Shown piece after piece: positions 44,763 to 55,134 of a stretch of DNA of 64,000 bases (its first letter is position 1; the number at the start of each line of letters is the position of its first letter). Origin of the DNA: Neofusicoccum parvum (lineage: Eukaryota > Ascomycota > Dothideomycetes > Botryosphaeriales > Botryosphaeriaceae); contig CP087218.1 of the NCBI GenBank assembly GCA_020912385.1, forward strand, positions 1,736,001 through 1,800,000. The letters run 5' to 3'. The notes beneath the pieces are model-generated. The model saw only the letters and a list, made by a program, of their open reading frames with translations. It was not told where the DNA came from and ran no database searches. Position numbers and translations under genes: made by a program.

Positions 44763-46313
44763 ATGGCGTCCTCACCACCGCCCTCCACCTCTACCGCGCT
44801 CGCCAAGCGCACCCGCTCCACCACCGACACAGCGCTGATGGCACCACCCGCACCGCCGCCCAAGCGCATCAAGCGGCCCGCCAAGGTCCTCGACGAGGAC
44901 GCCTACACCGACGCCCTCGACCACATCATCGCCCGCGACTTCTTCCCGGGCCTGCTCGAGGCCCGCGCCCAGCAGGAGTACCTGGACGCCGTCGACTCGC
45001 GCGACGCCGCCTGGATCGCCGACGCCGCCCGCCGCCTCACCACCGCCATGACGCCCGGGCCCCGGGGCCGCCGCGGCGTGAGCGCGACGCCTGCCACCTC
45101 CGCAACACCGCTGCGGGCCGCCGCCGAGACGCCGCGGGGCTGGGGCGGAGAGACGCCGGCCGCGGGCCGCACACCAGCGGTCGCGGAGGAAGAGGACGGG
45201 AGAAGGGGGATCGAAGAGGCGGAGGCGGCAGAGCGCGAGCGCATGCGCGGGATGAGCCTGAACGCGTTCCAGGCGCGGTACACGTCCGAGGACAACGAGA
45301 GCTTCAACGAGCTGCTGGACCGGCAGAACGGGGCGCGCGCGGCAAAGTACGCGTGGATGTGGCAGGGCAACAAGATCGCGTCGGCGCGGCAGCTGGCGTG
45401 GCGCGAGCGCGAGCGGAAGCTGCTCGAGGCGGCCGCGGACGGCGGAGGAGGAGGGGGCAACAAGGACCGCGCGCTTGTGCGCCGCGACCCGGAGAGGGAG
45501 AGGGACGGCGACGCGCGCAAGGCGATGCCGGATTACGCCCACAGCGCGCCGCGGAACGCGCTCATGTTCACGCCGGAAGGGATCGAGGGCGAGCGCGAGA
45601 CGGTGGCGGAGAGGGCGCAGAAGGAGAGCGCGGCGCCGCCGAGGGCGATTGCGTACGGCAACACGAGGCTTCCTGTCTCTGCCGCCGCGGACGGCGATGG
45701 CGCCGTCCCGCCGTCCCCGTCGCTGTCGGCGGTCAACGACGCCATCGCCGGCCGTCCTCGCCCGTCGGCCAGCGAGGCCGCGTACTCGGGCAGCGAGACG
45801 CCCCGCGTCAACGGCTACGCGTTCGTCGACGAGGACGAGCCGGACGAGGCGGCGGTGCCGGACGGCTCGCTGCTGCAGCGGCTGGGCGTCACGGCGGACG
45901 CGTCGCCGAACCCGTTCTCGATCAGCAAGGCCAGCAGGCGCGAGGAGCTGCACCACCGGCTCGTGGACAAGACGGCGAGGTCGAAGAGAAGCGGGGAGAC
46001 CAGCGGCGCCGGCGTCCCGAACAGGCTCGCGGCGTTGAAGGGAGAGGGCGCTGCGGCGAAGACGCCGGTGCCGAAGTTCGCGAGCAGCCCGGTCGTCACC
46101 CGCGGCAACCTGACGCCGGCCGGGAAGTGGAAGGGCGGGAGCCTGACGCCCGCGGCGCAGAGGCTGCTGCAGAGGGTCGGGACGCCGAGGAGGGCGGAGG
46201 GCGGCAACTTCGGCGCGTTTGGCGGGGGCGGCGGTGCGGCGACGCCGTTGGGGAGGGCGGAGAGGGAGAAGGTGAGGTGGACGCCCACGCCGAAAATTAG
46301 GAGGGGGGTTTGA
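44763..46313 (+). CDS. bis1: Nuclear protein ES2/DGCR14 (Bis1) family
   Basis: A single exon of 516 aa with a good start context (CGACCATGGCG). Conserved ES2 blocks appear in order: KVLDEDAYTDALDHIIARDF with FFPGLLEARAQQEYLDAV (about residues 42-80), then FQARYTSEDNESFNELLDRQ (about 170-190) and KYAWMWQGNK. Later blocks are APRNALMFTPEG near 260, TPRVNGYAFVDEDEPD near 350 and a Ser/Thr-Pro-rich C-terminus with SLTPAAQRLL. The homologues DGCR14/ESS-2/Bis1 are spliceosomal C-complex proteins that promote accurate splice-site choice. The protein is unusually Ala/Gly/Arg-rich and the gene very GC-rich, which explains the long shadow frames over it. It shares a divergent upstream region with POP8. 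Confidence 0.93.
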   Translation: MASSPPPSTSTALAKRTRSTTDTALMAPPAPPPKRIKRPAKVLDEDAYTDALDHIIARDFFPGLLEARAQQEYLDAVDSRDAAWIADAARRLTTAMTPGPRGRRGVSATPATSATPLRAAAETPRGWGGETPAAGRTPAVAEEEDGRRGIEEAEAAERERMRGMSLNAFQARYTSEDNESFNELLDRQNGARAAKYAWMWQGNKIASARQLAWRERERKLLEAAADGGGGGGNKDRALVRRDPERERDGDARKAMPDYAHSAPRNALMFTPEGIEGERETVAERAQKESAAPPRAIAYGNTRLPVSAAADGDGAVPPSPSLSAVNDAIAGRPRPSASEAAYSGSETPRVNGYAFVDEDEPDEAAVPDGSLLQRLGVTADASPNPFSISKASRREELHHRLVDKTARSKRSGETSGAGVPNRLAALKGEGAAAKTPVPKFASSPVVTRGNLTPAGKWKGGSLTPAAQRLLQRVGTPRRAEGGNFGAFGGGGGAATPLGRAEREKVRWTPTPKIRRGV

Positions 46314-48576
46314 TGTGTGTTGATCGGAAGGGTGGGACAGGGTCGAAGAAGCCGGAAAGGTGGATCGCTAAATGATACCCATGAATGACTGGCCCTCGGT
46401 GGGCGCTTTAGACGAACTCGTAGACTTTCTTTCTGGCTTAGACAAACAAGATTTCTTCTGGTCCTGGTCGTCTCAGGAGAAGTTGAAATGGTCTGCGTGG
46501 ATGAACCTCCGAGTTCCCCGTCGGAGAGGCCGTGCTGTGAAGGTGAAGGAGGCATCTAGTCTTACCACCCGGACTGCTCCCTCTCTATATAAAGCTCGGG
46601 GATTTGGGCTTGCAAGGGAGAATCGAGGTAGGCGGGAGGAGAGGTCCGTTGCATGGAGGGCACCTCCTCGCCTGTACGGAGCTTTAAGCGGGACCATAGT
46701 GAGGGCAGGGCCCCGCGGTTGAGAGTTTCCAGGACGTAGGATTATTTTGCGGGATTCTGTCCTGTTTTGTTCTTCTTCGTGCCGATTTAGTCACAGAAGA
46801 TTTCGATTTTTTTTTACTTGGATGTTTGGATTTATGCAGGCGATGCAAGGTCAAAGCAACGCTCCATGGAAGGGTGACTGCGTCGAACCACTGGGCTAAA
46901 GCAGGGAGAAGTGGTAACAGGCTTCTCAATAGTGAGGAAGATTTTGGTGAGGAAGGGAAACTCGGGGTCGTTTTACTTCAACCAAATCCTTTTCCAGTCT
47001 AAGAATTGAAGTCATATTGGTATAATGATGCTGCTTGGTTGAGGGGGTCTGCTAGGAAATATTGATTGACAAAGATAAATAGTGGCACGAGATAATTCGA
47101 GAGCGCTTAGTCTTATAGATTAGAGTGATGGGGGAAAGCGGAGGAAATGAAAGCCCTTTGTCAATAGGAACATAAGAGATAGAGGTGAAATGGAGTCACA
47201 GGTGCAAGAATTATACTACGAGCGGAAAAATGATCTGTGGTGTAAGTCTAGTATCACGTTCTACGCTGGGATGGTTCAAGCTCTGATTTATGTGTCGTTT
47301 TTGACAACTTCTCCCAATAATCTTCGGTAATAGTCTCGTTAGGATTTAAGACCCATTCAAGCACGACGCTCTTCAGATATCTGAAGAATCTCATGATGTA
47401 CTAGTTGTGTAGATCGTCATAGCTGGCGGTGATCTGGACGGCGGCGGTGGAAGAGAAGTATGTGGACGAATTCACTTCAATACCCATCGCGCTATGGCAT
47501 AGCACTAGTGGTCTTGACTCTGCATTTTGACAAGCCCGACAGCCTAGAGAGATTCTAGATTCTGGACCTAGAAGACAAATCAAACGGCTACGTGAAGCTC
47601 GGATGAACGCTACGACACGAATACGTAGTATTTGTCAACGCTCCCCCCGCAGTAAGCAGGAAAAAAATAAGTCACGAAACCACTTTCCGAGCCAGCACGG
47701 CCAAAGCGTCGCAGTAGTATAGAAACGAACGGCCGCCAAGCCACCGGACCGCAGCAGAGCAACGCGGGTAGAAAAACAGGCAGCAAAAGGAAAAAGATGA
47801 CAACGCAGCTGGAGGCTGGAGCCGGCCGCAGCACCGACCAGAACCCACGTTCTACTAGCTCGCTCGGCAAGAACACCCTCCATCGGGAGAGGGAAAGCAA
47901 TAAAAATCTTTTGCTAAATACGCCACGCGCGTGCTCAGCTGGACAGCAAACAGCCGGGCGGCGGCGCGGGCGAACGTCTTATCTCCAGAGATGGAGGTGG
48001 CGCCGAACACCCTGTCATCCCGGTAATAGCCGTGGGGTGCGGACCGAGACAGGTTGGCTACCGCTGCTGGAAATATTGCTGCGCCGAGATGGGAAGATCG
48101 TTCCTGATGACGCACGCGCACTAGAGTGGACGGACGGATGTAGAAGGTGGGTGAGGCAACACGTGCGCTTGGCGTGGGAGGTCTCGCGTGGAGAGGCTAG
48201 GGAAGGAGTGGCGTGGGATGTAGAAGGAGAACGATGGGGAGAAGAGAGGGAGAGAGGACTGAAGGGAATGCGATGACGATGACGTGAGCCGTCAAACTTA
48301 TACTTGCAGATGACACTATACGTGTACTTGCAATATGCGTGCGATGAATTTACTTTGGAGTAGAGTTTGGTCTTACACACGTCATACAGGCCTTGTACAG
48401 ACGCACTTCATCTCTAGTCTTGGACGCCTTGCCAGCGATCAAGTCGCAACATCAACTATGTGCCTTTTTCTTCCCCTGCCCACGGGCTCCCCATGCACAT
48501 CAAACCCTCCTGCACCCTCCGTGTTCCCTTCCCCGAACCGCACCGTCATCGTCATGTGCTCATATCCACGCTTCCT
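46314..48576. other. Intergenic region with an orphan TATA box and low-GC island
   Basis: This lies between the 3' ends of ES2 and cofactor B. A strong TATATAAAG lies at 46586, and the stretch 46.7-47.6 kb is AT-rich. No conserved ORF is seen. Confidence 0.5.
46586..46594 (+). promoter_or_regulatory. Orphan TATA box
   Basis: TATATAAAG with a pyrimidine-rich left flank. The next plus-strand ATG (46653) opens a 28-codon frame ending at 46739. No annotated plus-strand gene follows. Confidence 0.35.
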
Positions 48577-50742
48577 TCAGATCTCCTCCATCTCCTCCGC
48601 GAACTCGTCAATCTCCGGGAAGTCACCAACTTCGACTTTCTCGGGTCGCACGAACGCGCCGCAGTTGGCCTTGCACTGGAAATAGCGCACACCCTTGGCG
48701 GAGCCGTCGTTCTTGCCAGTGGGCTCGTCCAACGTCACGCCCACCCACGGTCCCGCCGGCGGGGGTAGCTCCGGCACGGGCCCCACGAACGCAACTGTGC
48801 CTCGGCGGCCGTCGGTACCGGCGGGGAGGAGCTGGCAGCGTGCACCTACAGCGATGCCTGTTGTTTGCAAGGTGTTGGTGTTAGTCGGCTGGGGTTCAAA
48901 GGATGCGTGGAGTCAGGAATCGTGAGAGAAAAAATAGTGTTTGTGGCGCTTGTTCTTTTTCGCTCGGGTCCAGCTGGGGCTGGCTGTAGGCGTGCGGCAC
49001 TGATGATTACGAATGCTGACACCAACAGGTGGATTGCAGGGAAACGGAGTCATGAGAGGGAACGGAATTGGAAAGAGGGAACGGAAGCCGGTGTAGACAT
49101 GGGGGCCGGATTGCGAGCGGAGCAGTTGTCGGACTCCATCACGCTGCTCTTTCTCCACCATGCCAACGCAACAAAAGAGCGGCGAACAGCAATGGGAAAA
49201 AGCAAAGGACGAAAAGTAAAAAGAGTAGGGCGGATAGATTAGCTGGTATTATGATAGGCGTACCTCTTTCCTCGACTTCGCGCTCCAGCGCTTTGACTTT
49301 CTGCTCCTCGATGCTCGGCGCGTTAGGGTCGAAGCGGCCAAGCTTCTGTGCCTTCTTCCACGCCAGCACGCTGTCCTTCCGCGTCTCATACTCCTCGGGC
49401 GGCATCACGTACTTCTCAACCGAGGAAACATCGGTGAAGTCGGTACGCGCGGCGGCGGGGCGCGTATCGTCAACCTGTAATGGCGCCAAGAGCGTTAGTA
49501 GAGCCGGGATTACAAATGCTGCAGACAGTAAATGGGTATTCTGGGGGTGGCAGCGCCCAACAGAGAAGTGATGCGCTGGCGCTCAGTCGTGGTGATTGGC
49601 CCCGGCAGTGCTCGCAGTATTTTTACCGCAGGCTGGACGTCTGGCAATGGAGAGCCGATAACGTCGCAGGCCGGGGGAGCAGATGCAGTTAACGGTATAG
49701 GTCACCTCGGAGCTGCGAGGCCCCCAGCCGGCAGGCGATTCATGTGGACAGAAAAGTATCCGTCCCTCTGGGTCGTCTGCATGAATGCGCATGCCTCGCT
49801 CGGCCATTGGAGTTTTTGAAGTGCATATGATCAGTGTTCAGAGAGAATGACCACGGCGCATGCCAGCGCCGATCGGCTGGCGCGCAACGCCTGCCTGCTG
49901 GAGCAAGGAACAGGGAGCGATGGGACGAGATCCAGATGAGCACGCAACAGAGAAACCGGCTGTGGGGGCGGCGGCTCGGCTCCCAGGGTGTTGCCCGTTG
50001 CCGGCTCAGCTGCCTCAGAATCCCAAACAGCCGGAGCCCGAAAAAGCACAATGGTGCAGATTGGGTGACGGATGAGGGGACAACAGTCAGGGGGATCCGC
50101 GGGCGGAGAACACCCAAAGAAGAAAAGCAATAGCGCGTGTGCGCTCGAATACCTGAGGCTTCAGCTGCATGAACCCGGGCGGTACCTGCAGCGCCTGGAG
50201 GTGTCGTCGTTGAGACACGGATCTTCAGATCGACCGCTGTGCTCGTCGATCATGGCCCAGCGGAGGGCGTCCCGTGTTCCGCTGCTACACAAGATGCACG
50301 GGATGCAATAGGGAAGTCGACAAAAGCAGAGGAGCTCGCGCCACGGCGGGCGGTGTGGGCAAGTTTAGACTCGCGAGAGCCCCAATAAGTCGATACGAGC
50401 GCTGGGCCAACGCGAGACGCGGGAGCCGTGACGGCGGCCCCGAGGGCGCGGGAGGAGGCGCAGGCGGTGCAAAGAAACAGGCGGACTTACGTAGATCTCG
50501 GCGTAAGGCTGCAACGGAAAGGAGGACAGCGCGGTCTGGTCTTCATTCGCCGCCTCGAGGGCCACGGGGGCCTGCGAGCCGATCCGCAGCGTGAGCTTCT
50601 GGCAGGCGGCCGGGATGCCGGTGACGGGCTCGAGGCGGGTCTTCAGGTGGGCGAGCGACCACGACGGCGTGACGCGGCGCTCGCTCTGCGAGTTGGGCGA
50701 CGCGACCAGCAGCGGCACGTCGGCGGCGGGCTGGAGGGACAT
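48577..50742 (-). CDS. alp11: Tubulin-folding cofactor B (Ubl plus CAP-Gly)
   Basis: Cofactor B (Alf1/Alp11/TBCB) captures alpha-tubulin after the chaperonin and hands it on for dimer assembly in the cytosol. Three exons, 50742-50491, 49474-49264 and 48857-48577, give 247 aa. The ubiquitin-like domain fills exon 1 and continues slightly beyond (PLLVASPNSQSERRVTPSWS, PYAEIYVDDTRP). A helical linker follows (YVMPPEEYETRKDSVLAWKK, LGRFDPNAPSIEEQK). The CAP-Gly domain is at about 158-235 (RRGTVAFVGPVPELPP, WVGVTLDEPTGKNDGS, YFQCKANCGAFVRPEKV). The tail EEMEEI is the acidic C-terminal signature that resembles the alpha-tubulin end. The introns are 1,016 and 406 nt, far longer than usual here, but frame and family continuity show that no exon is missing. 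Confidence 0.95.
49475..50490 (-). other. Long first intron of cofactor B (1,016 nt)
   Basis: Bounded by TAC followed by GTAAGTCC and by ATTACAG followed by GTT. It is GC-rich without a recognised ORF or snoRNA box pair. The protein is continuous across it. Confidence 0.75.
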
Positions 50743-52980
50743 GGTGGCTGGAGGTCGACTCCCGGGCGGTGGGCCGAGACGCAGCGAGCAGTGTGTGGCG
50801 GCGACGGCGGTGGGCTTGGGGCAGCTGGTGGAGGCCGTTCGGCGTCGGAAAGCGCGGCGCTGGTGGAATAGGCCGTTGCGAACGGCCGGGCGGTTAATAT
50901 GGGCGCAGTGGCGATGCTAGCGGGGGGTTTGGTGGTGAGCTGGGGGCATGGAGGGGCGCGCATCGGCAGCTAGCGCACCGGCAGCGCGGTAGCCAATGCG
51001 GCGCGGGCGTCCGGGCAGCCGCGCGCGGCGGCGAGTCGCAGCGGGGGCAGGCGGGCAGGCGGGCAGCTGAGCTCGGGGCGGGCAGCGTGCGCGGGCTCAG
51101 ATCGATGTGCTTGATCGCTTGGGGGTGAGGCGGTTCGGCCCTATCGCTCTGGCGGCGCAGGCGGCATGAGGCCGGCTCGACGACCTCGCAGCGCGCAGCA
51201 CGCGGACGCACCAGCCTCGCCCGCACGCCAACCACGCACTGGGGCCTCACCGCCATTGCATCCCACGCCGAACCGCTCGCCGCCGCCCCCGGCGCGCGCT
51301 GGCCGGCGTGTCGGATGACTTGCGCTGCGCATCGCGTGGATCCCGTGGGCATCGCGCGCGGGCGGTGCGTGCGCGACGTCGCTGCTGGCTGGGCCTGGGG
51401 AACTGCAACTGCCGGCGCGCTCGCTGTCTGTGGCAGCCTAGCGGGCCTCCCGCGCCTAGCCAGGGAGCCTGAACATTGGGCGTCAACCCACGCCGGCGGG
51501 ACTGGCCTTTCCCATTGCGCCATGCTCAGGAATAGCGACGACGAAACCGGTTCTACGCCTGCGCACATGGCTGGAGATGCGTCACGCCACGCCCGGCCAG
51601 CAACGTGTTCCTGGATGTGGATGGTCCGCCTCACGTGGAGCCCGCCGCCGCCGCCGGGCAGTGGCACCGAGCGACACCAGCCGGCCGCCTGCTGGCCTCA
51701 CCGCTCACCGGCCGCCGCCATTTGATTTCGCAGCGGCGGCGGCAGCAGCACCAGCAGCAGCTCCAGCACCGGCAGCAGCACGGCGCCCGGGCGCGGCTGG
51801 GGCCCATGCAAGAGGGTGCGCAGATCTACGTTCGCCAGGTCATCACGCTTGCATCCGAGAAAGCCCTACGTCCTTCCTCAAGCATCCCTGGAGCAGTTCA
51901 CCGCCTGCAGCACCATCCTGACTGGCCGCCTCAACCACCAGACCGATCGTCATCCTGCCCCGGCGCCCTCAATGCGCCCCAGCCTCCGCGAAGCAGCCCG
52001 TTCCATGCGCGCCGGAGCTGCTCTGTCGCCGCCGTGGCTCTCCCGACACGTCATCCGCGGCAGCGCCGACATGCCGCCAGCAGCCAGCGGCCAACAGCCA
52101 GCGGCCATCCGCCGTCCGCCGCTGCCAGCAGCCCGCTGCCCGCTGCCCGCTGCCCGCTGCCCGCGCGACGTCGCGTCGGATCGTGGCCAGCACTCGGGCC
52201 CGGCGGGCGATCCTGGCAGTGTGCGCTCTGTGGCGCCGCCGCGCCCATCATGCATGAACATCGTTGCCCAGCGCCATGCTAGGGAAGGATCAAATTTTCC
52301 GCTCGCCTGGTCGCATCATGTTTCCCTCACCACTGTCGCCCTTCTTATTTGCCCTCCCGCCGTTTGGGCGCAGCTTATGCTTCTTTTTCTAGCCGTATTT
52401 GCGAGCACGGCACTTGACGCCCACGCACTGGCCTCGCAAACCACCCCTGCTGCCCGGGGCCAAGGCCCCTGGTGGCAGTGGCCGCTTTCCCAAATAGCAC
52501 ATGACGGGCAGCGAGTAAGAGTGCAGAACTGCAATACAAAGACGTAGTTGGCTCTGCCCCAAGCGTTTCTCGGAACATTTCGAATCTCGTCACCATCACT
52601 TTCACATCAGCCTCCCCGCCAAGCGCCCTCTCGGTCCTATACATCATCACCCGCGCAGTCACACCCCAACCCGCCCCACGCCCCGGCCCCAGGCGCCTTA
52701 ACAGCCAACCGCGCCCTGACTTGCCCTCCGCCGTCCTCCTGTGGCCGGAGAAATCAGCATCGCTTAAGCTTGCTGGCCTGCCAGAACCTGTGCAACATCC
52801 GAAGCTTAGGCATAAAACCGTCCCAGCTTCGTCCAAGGCCGTCCCGTCTCTGCGTTGACCCTGCCGCCTGCGTCAGACCCGCTTTCCAGCCGCTCACCAC
52901 GGGGACTTTGGCGCAGGAGTCTTTCATCGCGGATGGCCTGGCCTTCACTCGGAGGCCAGCCGAAGTGAACACCCTTCACC
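50743..52980. other. Divergent region between cofactor B and the Myb gene
   Basis: GC-rich, with CAG/CCG-rich low-complexity tracts (51.72-51.78 kb) and 7-bp tandem repeats. The plus-strand frame beginning at 52548 (328 codons) continues over the Myb gene in another phase and is judged a shadow. Confidence 0.5.
52081..52165 (+). repeat. 14-bp duplication and 7-bp tandem repeat (GCCCGCT)5
   Basis: A 14-bp unit beginning CAGCCAGCGGCC is present twice from 52081, followed at 52131-52165 by five copies of GCCCGCT (last copy GCCCGCG). Confidence 0.7.
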
Positions 52981-55134
52981 CTGGATATCGCCTCGCTGCT
53001 CGAGTCGCGAGACCATCGTGCTCGCGGCTCCGAGTCTCCACGAGGAAGGAAGAGCACGTCTTCCCAGGGCTCGGCCGGAGCAGGACACGCCCTGGGGTCG
53101 CAGCACCTCGCCGGCGCTGCGCCCGCCGCAGGAGCTCATCTTCCATCAGCTTCGTACGCCACCCCTCGCTCGACGACAACAGTTCCATCTCCGTCGCCGC
53201 CGGGAGCTGCTGCACCGCAATGGACCCCTGTTCAGAATCTTCCCACGTTTCGCCAGTACAGCGCCCACGCCGAAGACCTCCAGCAGCAGCAATCACCGCC
53301 AGCCTACATCCACCAGAGCTTCCAGCCCATCTACTCAAGAGGCGTCGCTCCAGCATCAGCTATTGCCCACAGCAGCACTGCCGGACCCTATCTTCAATCC
53401 TTGTCCGCATCTCACCACGCTCCTCTGCATCCCGTAGCTGCATCCAGCCCGGCATCGTCCAACAAGCGCACAGCATCGCGAGCGCTAGGCACGGGCAACG
53501 GCGATCCTGCGGCAGGCGGTGGCAGTGCACCTAAGAAGGAGAAGAAGCTGAAGGGCAAGTGGACCGAGGAGGAGGAGAAGCTGCTAATCAAGCTGCGCAG
53601 TAGCGGCATGAAGTGGGTCGACATTTCGCAGCAGAACCCGGGACGCAGCGCCACGGCGTGCCGGCTGCGGTATCAGAATTACACGGAGAAGAAGGAATGG
53701 GGAGAGGACGAGAAGGACATGCTTGCGCGGCTGTATCATCGGTATGCTTTGGAGTTTTCCCTTTGCGTTGGCGCTAACGTCGTGGCACCTAGAGGCGAGA
53801 TGCAACTGGCAAGCGACCCGCAGAGATCATCGACGAGCTTGTATCGACTTGACGTATCATCTGGATGGACTGGGCGGCCTGTATGACAGGTCTCAAGCAT
53901 CTGGCTGGACAGGAAAGGGGATTCTAGGACCTGATCCTGCCCGAGGCACCAAGTCCACTCGGATAATATTTTCAACACTACAAGCCGCACTCGATCAGAT
54001 CTGACCCTTGCCAGGTCGTCTCGCTCAAGCCCACGATGTTCAAGCAGTTTTTCCGGTGTTCTTGAGCTCCTCTAACACTTCCCCTTGCGCCACCCTCCCT
54101 GCGTTACACATAAAGAGCATCTCACTAACCCTCTCTTTCCCTACACCAGATTCATGGAAGACATGTGGAAGCGCATCGCGGACGAGATGTGCAGGCCCTG
54201 GCGCTCCTGCGAGCGCATGCACTGGCAACTGGGCGAAGAAGAGATGCTCCGCCGCGCCAACGTGCAGTACCGGGGCACGTCAACCAACCCAACACCACCG
54301 GGCGGCACGTCGCTAGACGACGAGCCCATCCACTCGCCCGTCTCAGGCGACGACCCGACGTCACCGCAATACCACACGTCGCCGCATCAGCGCGCCCACC
54401 ACCACCATCCGCCGCCGTCCTCCCACCAACAATCGCCCTATCTCCAACACCAACCATACCCCATCCATCACCACCATCCCTCCCTCTCCCGCGAACCCTC
54501 CCGCGAACGCGACTCCGACCACTGGCCCCCGCCACCCCTCCCAGTCCCCTCCATCCCGCCCCCTCCAAGCTCAGTCCGCTCCGCCGGCAGCGGCAGCGGC
54601 CACCCCTCGCCTTTGCCTCTCCCAACCCCACATCCAGGCAGCAGCGGAGGTCTCCATCTCCACCAGCCCCTGCCGGGCCTCTACCACCGCACGACCACGC
54701 CGCTCGGCACGCCCCGACAAACCCCAACGCCGCTGTCGTCCGGCGCGGCCAGCATCGGCGGCGGCAGCGTCCTGGCCGCCGGCCAGCGCCCCGTCACCCC
54801 GCTCAGCCTCGTGCATGGCGCGCACGGTGGGGGAAGCGGCAGCGGTAGCGGCAGCGGGTCGCGCGCCGAGAGCCAGAGCGGCGAGGGCGCCACCGCGTCG
54901 GCGACGACGCCGCGGACGGTGCCGACGGTCGTGCACACGGGGGCGGGGGGAGGAGGAGGGCTGGCGAGCCCGTTCGCGGCGACGGCGGGCGGGAGGAGGG
55001 TCGAGGTGGAGGTGGGCAGTCCGAACAGCAGCACCGGGAGCGGCGGCGGGGAGAGGAACAAGAGGAGGGCGACGGCCGGGTTCGTGGCGGACATGGACAT
55101 TGTGAAGAGGGAGTCGGGCGGGAGTGATGATTGA
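52981..55134 (+). CDS. Myb/SANT DNA-binding protein, apparent non-AUG start
   Basis: Exons 52981-53741 and 54150-55134 are joined in frame across a 408-nt intron, giving 581 aa. An R2/R3-like Myb repeat lies at about residues 190-240 (GKWTEEEEKLLIKLRSSGMK, DISQQNPGRSATACRLRYQN). A second SANT-like helix set spans the intron (WGEDEKDMLARLYHR, then FMEDMWKRIADEMC and RSCERMHWQL). Both flanks are disordered: His/Pro/Ser/Gly-rich after, Ser/Pro/Gln-rich before. The coding frame is open upstream to a TGA at 52966 but holds no ATG before the Myb repeat. The best initiation site is a CTG in CACCCTGG, giving (M)DIASLLESRDH, which resembles the MDIxSLL starts of many fungal regulators. A missed upstream exon or base error is possible. 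Likely a nuclear transcription factor; targets unknown. Confidence 0.75.

Noticed and set aside
44642..46300. 552-codon plus-strand and 394-codon minus-strand ORFs over ES2
   Set aside because: These are shadows of the very GC-rich ES2 gene; the ES2 frame itself has the family blocks.
47797..48276. 159-codon plus-strand ORF
   Set aside because: Arg-rich with no domain and no splice signals; it lies downstream of cofactor B on the opposite strand.
52548..53534. 328-codon plus-strand ORF over the Myb gene
   Set aside because: It uses another phase than the Myb domain. It ends in the disordered part, and its residues do not look conserved.
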